Origin: Euperipatoides rowelli
Lineage: Eukaryota > Onychophora > Udeonychophora > Euonychophora > Peripatopsidae
DNA: 10,360 nt
Reading direction: 5' to 3' (one strand)
Assembly: GCA_003024985.2 (NCBI GenBank)
Contig: PXIH01S0009017.1
Within the stretch, counting starts at the first letter, position 1; each line of letters starts with the position of its first letter. The position numbers and the translations under genes are program-made. A model generated the notes under the pieces. That model was not told the DNA's origin and did no database searches. It was given only the letters and a program-made list of their open reading frames with translations. Positions 7,562-10,360 of the stretch are shown piece after piece.

Positions 7562-8242
7562 AAGTCAAGGATTGGTGGTCATGAGACATGGAGCATGTCT
7601 ACAAAATTTCTAGACATATACTGAGGCTCTGGTTCAACCTCAGTGCAGTCAAGGAGTAGTGGACATGAGGCAATCAGCTGAGAATGCCGACCACCAAAGC
7701 TACTAAAGTTATACTGAGGTTGTGGTTCAACCTTGGGGCAGTCAAGGATTGGTGGTCATGAGGCATTGAGAATGGCCACCAAAGCTCCTAGACATATACT
7801 GAGGTTTGGTTTCAATCTCAGTGCAGTCAAGGAGTAGTGGACATCAGGCAATAAGCTGAGCATGGCCATGAAAGCTCCTAGACATATACTAAGAGTGTTG
7901 TCAACCTTGGCGCAGTCAAGGATTGGTGGTCATGAGGCAATGAGCATGGACAGCAAAGCTCCTAGACATATATTGAGGTTGTGGTTCAACCTCAGGTCAG
8001 TCAAGAAGTGGCAGTTGTGGGGCAATGAGCATAGCCACCAAAGTTCCTAGACATTTACTGAGGTTGTGCGTCAACCATAAGTGCAGTCAAGGATTGGTGG
8101 TCATGAGACAATGATCATAGCCATCAAAGCTTCTAGACATATACTGAGCTTATTGTTTAACCTCAGGTGCAGTCAATGATCAATGGCTATGAGACAATGA
8201 GCATGGCCATAAAAGCTCCTAGACATACTGAGGTTGTGGATC
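7562..8242. repeat. Minisatellite, eight ~86 bp units with alternating types and an internal hairpin
   Basis: Eight diverged units begin with [C/A]AGTCAA at 7562, 7646, 7739, 7824, 7913, 7998, 8084 and 8170, giving lengths of 84, 93, 85, 89, 85, 86, 86 and a shortened last unit. The shared core is AGTCAAGGATTGGTGGTCAT, then GAGGCAATGAGCATGGCC, AAAGCTCCTAGACATATACT and GAGGTTGTGGTTCAACCTCA. Units 1, 3, 5 and 7 carry GGATTGGTGG. Units 2 and 4 carry GGAGTAGTGG with an extra AGCTG-like insertion. Units 6 and 8 differ again. This gives a dimer period of about 171-177 bp. CTGAGGTTG and CAACCTCAG in the best units form a 9 bp stem around TGGTT. The open frame at 7862-8050 is a by-product of the repeat. 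Confidence 0.92.
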
Positions 8243-8463
8243 AGTAATATTATATAATAATCAATATTCGGAAAGCAAATTATTATATTAAAAACAAATT
8301 TTCTCTGTGTATCTGTCATTCAGTCATTCTGAACTCTTAAAATTGAATTTTCCCTCCAGTGGTTTGTCCAATTGACTTGCGTTTTTTTTTTGTGATAGGC
8401 TTTTTTTAATGAGGTTCTTATCGATCGATCGATCGATTGATTGGTCCGTCAATTTTGACAGGT
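8243..8463. repeat. ATCG microsatellite in AT-rich spacer
   Basis: The spacer between the minisatellite and the next tandem repeat shows no gene. At 8420-8435 ATCG is repeated four times, followed by two ATTG copies to 8443. Because ATCG arrays are self-complementary, this forms an alternating palindrome. Long T runs lie at about 8382-8390 and 8401-8407. Confidence 0.8.
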
Positions 8464-8719
8464 TAAAATCAAAATTTTAAAAATTGCTCCAATTAAGTTG
8501 AAATTTTAAATTTGCTTACTCTAGAGGTCTAGAATATGTATGTAAAAGGTCAAGGTCCTAGGTGGTCCCATGGAGTGCTGGGGGGGGAGGGGGGCAAAAA
8601 TCAATTTTTTAAAAAATGCTCCAATTAAGTTGAAATTTGAAATTTGTGTTACTTTACAGGTCTACAATATGTATGTAAAAGGTCAAGATCATAGATGGTC
8701 ACATGGGCTGCTAGGGGAG
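8464..8719. repeat. Two tandem copies of a ~132 bp repeat
   Basis: The copy at 8464-8584 is repeated at 8597-8719. Matching landmarks lie 132 bases apart: GCTCCAATTAAGTTGAAATT at 8486 and 8618, AATATGTATGTAAAAGGTCA, and then GGTGGTC/GATGGTC followed by a C/A-CATGG block. The copies are roughly 80-85% identical by eye. A G-rich tract (about 8580-8594) separates them. This could be a two-unit satellite fragment or part of a larger dispersed repeat. No coding potential is seen. Confidence 0.88.
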
Positions 8720-9043
8720 TGTAGACAATGAAAATAGACTTGACCATTTTTGGAGAATGGGGGGTGGGAGGGAGCAAGTAGCATGGGAGTGTTTAGCATA
8801 CTTCCAAACATGACACCAAATTCTTTGCTAAAAAAAAATAATTACCTGTCGGTTTCTACTAATAAATAATGAAAAACAGAATATTTAGATTATTCAGACC
8901 TAGTAGCCTATAATTAATTTTGCCTTTTTTTAGTATAAAGTTGAAAAAAAGAAATTTATAATATTTAAAAAATTGCATACATAATAAACTTCTACTGGTA
9001 AAAAACCAGCAGCTATGCGCTGAGGTAACACTGAGGTTCTTAC
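8720..9043. other. Spacer without recognised gene
   Basis: The left end is G-rich (GGGGGTGGGAGGGAG near 8759-8773) and the rest is AT-rich. On the minus strand, a T-run followed by AG near 8829-8840 and a CAG|GTAAT sequence near 8845-8850 resemble splice signals, but no convincing coding exon sits between good pairs. If the exon at 9044-9200 is real, this stretch would be the start of its downstream intron. Confidence 0.5.
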
Positions 9044-9200
9044 CTGACAGTAATTTCCTGATAAGAAGTTTCAGATCTAATAACAAGAAAGAATGGGTAT
9101 TTTGTTGAGTAGAGGATGCAGGACATATTAATTTCCTGTGTCCACATTTTGATCCCTTGAAGATATGGTTTGCTAAGATTTTCAATATCATGACAGTTTC
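9044..9200 (-). CDS. Candidate internal exon of an unidentified minus-strand gene
   Basis: On the minus strand a 157-base segment is bounded by a strong acceptor (TTTGTTTTGTGGTTAATGCT then TACAG|G, intron side 9201 upwards) and a consensus donor (CTGTCAG|GTAAGA, intron side 9043 downwards). Two of its three frames are open across the whole segment. The frame skipping two bases reads like an ordinary globular protein: DIENLSKPYLQGIKMWTQEI, SCILYSTKYPFFLVIRSET, SYQEITV. The other open frame (KILANHIFKGSKCGHRKL and so on) looks less natural. I recognise neither. Length 157 is not a multiple of 3, so flanking exons would have to restore phase; none is seen in the window, and the upstream side holds a MITE-like element. 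It could be a real exon, a pseudogene piece, or chance. Confidence 0.35.
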
Positions 9201-9249
9201 CTGTAAGCATTAACCACAAAACAAATATATAGTGTTAATTGAAACTATA

Positions 9250-9825
9250 AGGGCCTAAGCACACAGAGCGATGTGCCATTATGCAATATAGTAATGATGT
9301 AGCTAATATTTTTTTAAAAACAAATAGCTTTCAATGGGAAGTGTCCAACTGGACAAAATTCCCACTCATGATAGCATACAATGTTTTTTATGGAGCCAGA
9401 GCGCATGATAGAAATAATGCACTTTTTTAAAAACAGATTATTTTCAATGGAATGCACCCTTGTAGCACAATGATGACTTTCTTCAGTCCAACATCTTTCT
9501 TTCACCATACTGAGAAAGTTACGAAAATAATGAAATTAGGAATAAATTATTAGTTTATTCTATAACTATTAGGTAAANAAAAATATTATAGTAACAAGGG
9601 CAAGCATATACAAGCATTTTGGATCACCTACATTTTGATATGGGTGCAAATGGAAATAGGAGCAGCTGGTATTATCTTTAAATTCTGGTGCTGTCATCAA
9701 GTGTAATAAAATTAAAGTTTCCATTGTGCTGCAAAGTGCATGCTATGTGCCATCTATTTATACATAGTAATTCCATCGTGGGAAGAAATCGTATTGTATT
9801 GCATAGCTCTGTTTGCTTAGGCCCT
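9250..9825. mobile_element. MITE-like non-autonomous DNA transposon, ~576 bp
   Basis: The left end AGGGCCTAAGCACACAGAGC (9250-9269) is inverted at the right end (GCTCTGTTTGCTTAGGCCCT, 9806-9825) with one mismatch. The match continues inwards as TATGCAATA with a 10-base offset, and an internal pair around CATTGTGCTxCAA near 9455-9475 and 9721-9735 is also inverted. Two direct copies of a TTTTTTAAAAACA...TTTCAATGG module lie 113 bases apart (9310-9337 and 9423-9450). No transposase is encoded, and the overlapping small frames on both strands are not credible genes. No clear target-site duplication is visible, so the superfamily is undetermined. The N at 9578 lies inside. Confidence 0.7.
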
Positions 9826-10247
9826 AAGTCTACTGCAATATGGGCTGTGAAATGTGAAAAAAAATATTTCAAGATGTTCATTAGATTATATTTATGTGTT
9901 CAGACTAGCTGTTATTGAGGATTTTGTTCATGAAGTTAATCATGTGAAAGTGTGTGACAATATTAACAAATGTAATCTTGGGTGTGGTGATTCTTTTTTT
10001 CTCAAATATATAAAAATATAATAGTCTGTGTTGATACAACTGTTAGCCATCTTGATTGTGCATGCCCAATTGACTAAAATGGGGATTATATTAGAGCCCA
10101 TTCTAATCTCTCTTAATTTATGTCTGACGTTGGAAATGGATAACAGAAATATGCAATATGGCTTATTGTATCCAGTGAAGAAGATCATAAAAAATAATAA
10201 AAATTGTATAGGCTATACAGTAGCCTATGTAGCCTACATAAAATTAG
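9826..10247. other. AT-rich spacer with a short hairpin, no gene
   Basis: Overlapping open frames occur on both strands (9940-10188 minus, 10028-10291 plus), but their translations show no domain and they contradict each other. A hairpin with a perfect 8 bp stem, ATAGGCTA (10208-10215) and TAGCCTAT (10221-10228) around TACAG, is followed by a further GTAGCCTAC. TAGCCTA-type motifs recur elsewhere in the window (for example near 8908). Confidence 0.6.
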
Positions 10248-10360
10248 CAGTTCCTTGGGAAATTTATTTTAAATTTATGTATCTGCCCTGATATTTGGAA
10301 ATCTGAAATTATTACTTATATACCCAAAGTTGCGGTTCCTTTGGATCCAGGTCATGTTAG
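10248..10360 (+). pseudogene. LINE reverse transcriptase N-terminal fragment, cut by the window edge
   Basis: An open plus-strand frame beginning after a stop at 10245 reads QFLGKFILNLCICPDIWK and then SEIITYIPKVAVPLDPGHV, reaching the right edge. This matches the block just before RT motif 1 in CR1/Jockey/L2-type LINEs, where the usual pattern is F.LNLS.....FP..WK.A.I.PIPK......D..RPISLL. The RPIS block would come next, beyond 10360. It is open for 37 codons, but the window shows only this piece, so it could belong to a longer, possibly intact element to the right. It might be of the same family as the endonuclease piece at 2540-3220, but that is only a possibility. Confidence 0.65.

Noticed and set aside
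9314-9918. Open frames of 64-76 codons on both strands
   Set aside because: They lie inside the MITE-like element, overlap in opposite directions and show no domain.
9940-10291. Overlapping 82- and 87-codon frames on opposite strands
   Set aside because: Neither shows a recognisable domain. The plus frame also uses a different frame from the convincing RT fragment at its right end.

Overview
The window looks like repeat-rich nuclear DNA from an animal, most likely an invertebrate and plausibly an arthropod (an inference from the repeat types; no diagnostic gene is present). It is very AT-rich, full of mononucleotide runs, has two ambiguous bases (4473 and 9578), and shows no operon-like or bacterial gene layout. 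I find no intact protein-coding gene. What can be recognised is a layered graveyard of transposable elements, some satellite-like arrays, one possible exon and one unidentified coding fossil.

Left part (1-2540): the end of a 30-34 bp tandem array (1-76); AT-rich sequence; a ~375 bp near-perfect foldback (846-1220) with 13 bases between its arms and a candidate 9-10 bp target-site duplication; an unidentified decayed reading frame on the minus strand (1489-1799); and a long pyrimidine-rich, low-complexity stretch.

Centre (about 2540-6645): two different decayed non-LTR retrotransposons (LINEs) face each other. The plus-strand one keeps only its AP-endonuclease domain (about 2540-3220). The minus-strand one keeps most of a two-ORF element: ORF1 with a CCHC zinc knuckle, then ORF2 with endonuclease, linker and reverse transcriptase, breaking off just past the catalytic box near 3240. 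Both have lost their 3' halves at the same place, which suggests a deletion or rearrangement at the junction and not simple 5' truncation.

Right part (6650-10360): a short reverse-transcriptase fragment (minus, near 7000); a small element with terminal inverted repeats and tRNA-like promoter boxes (7246-7379); 16 bp palindromic repeats; an eight-unit ~86 bp minisatellite with alternating unit types and a built-in hairpin (7562-8242); a two-copy 132 bp tandem repeat; a candidate spliced exon on the minus strand with good splice sites (9044-9200); a ~576 bp MITE-like element with terminal inverted repeats (9250-9825); and a plus-strand LINE reverse-transcriptase fragment that runs off the right edge (10248-10360).

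The pieces do not work together as a pathway. They record successive insertions, probably in an intron or intergenic region. If the candidate exon is real, much of the right half would be intron of a minus-strand gene.
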